From contig CAIYZZ010000043.1 of NCBI GenBank assembly GCA_903930805.1, forward strand, positions 1-7,550: 7,550 bases of DNA, given 5' to 3'. Made by a program: the position numbers and the translations under genes. Positions 7,446 through 7,550 of this stretch are shown here, piece after piece (positions within the stretch are counted from its first letter, which is position 1; each line of letters starts with the position of its first letter). The DNA comes from an uncultured Rhodocyclaceae bacterium (GTDB lineage: Bacteria > Pseudomonadota > Gammaproteobacteria > Burkholderiales > Rhodocyclaceae). Below the pieces are notes generated by a model that saw nothing but the letters and a program-made list of their open reading frames with translations, did not search any database and was not told the DNA's origin.

Positions 7446-7550
7446 TTCTTGCAGGGCAGCTTCAGTTCCACGAGTGCCAGCCCGAGGCCGGCGGCCTCCG
7501 CGGCGCGCGCCATGCAGCGGGCGGATTCGCCGATGCCGAGGTCGGCGCGG
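7438..7550 (-). CDS. Glycosyltransferase-like N-terminal fragment on the opposite strand (partial)
   Basis: Read on the minus strand from 7549, the sequence gives RADLGIGESARCMARAAEAA, then GLGLALVELKLPCKNPQ. This resembles the N-terminal segment of family-1 (GT-B) glycosyltransferases, where a G-x-GE-AR motif is followed by AA-G and a beta strand of the form ALV. The resemblance is by memory and covers about 37 residues only. The frame stays open down to 7088, but from about 7438 on it is just the antisense of the kinase, so only the end portion is called. It is either a gene beginning or continuing beyond the window and cut at the kinase junction, or part of an assembly chimera. Confidence 0.4.

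Overview
The window is a stretch of bacterial chromosome, GC-rich, with strong Shine-Dalgarno sites. It is dominated by the 3' part of a molybdenum-nitrogenase structural operon. The gene content and order (nifH-nifD-nifK-nifT, then a nif ferredoxin and a NifX/NifY-type cofactor carrier) and the protein sequences suggest a diazotrophic betaproteobacterium, probably of the Rhodocyclaceae type (Azoarcus/Dechloromonas relatives). That placement comes from recalled family resemblance, not from a search.

Layout. Positions 1-407 hold the C-terminal 134 codons of nifH (Fe protein). nifD (418-1890) and nifK (1955-3523) follow, both full length with every P-cluster and FeMo-cofactor ligand in place. 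nifT (3530-3751), a 2[4Fe-4S] ferredoxin (3769-3966) and a NifX/NifY-like FeMo-co carrier (3982-4398) come next. Three less familiar genes are tightly coupled to them: a 95-aa protein (4395-4682, ATGA overlap), a 324-aa protein (4679-5653, ATGA overlap) and a 100-aa zinc-ribbon-like protein (5655-5957, 1-nt gap). A probable rho-independent terminator at 5958-5991 closes the unit. All nine genes lie on the + strand and look like one transcript whose promoter (presumably sigma54/NifA-type, ahead of nifH) lies outside the window.

After a 113-nt spacer, a GTG-started sensor histidine kinase of the KdpD type begins at 6071. It has the DUF4118-like membrane segment, a GAF-like region, the H-box and the ATPase N/G1/F boxes, but no N-terminal KdpD/USP sensor domain. 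Its homology stops abruptly at the G2 box (about 7445). From there to the window end, the minus strand reads like the N-terminal part of a glycosyltransferase. The kinase is therefore either truncated by a rearrangement or joined to foreign sequence by an assembly error.

How the genes work together: NifD/NifK form the dinitrogenase tetramer and NifH feeds it electrons. The ferredoxin probably supplies electrons to NifH or to cofactor synthesis. The NifX/Y-like protein carries FeMo-co or its precursor to apo-NifDK, and NifT is a conserved accessory of unknown role. The 95/324/100-aa block is the most interesting uncharacterised part: three small-to-medium soluble proteins, one cysteine-rich, translationally chained to the cofactor-carrier gene.
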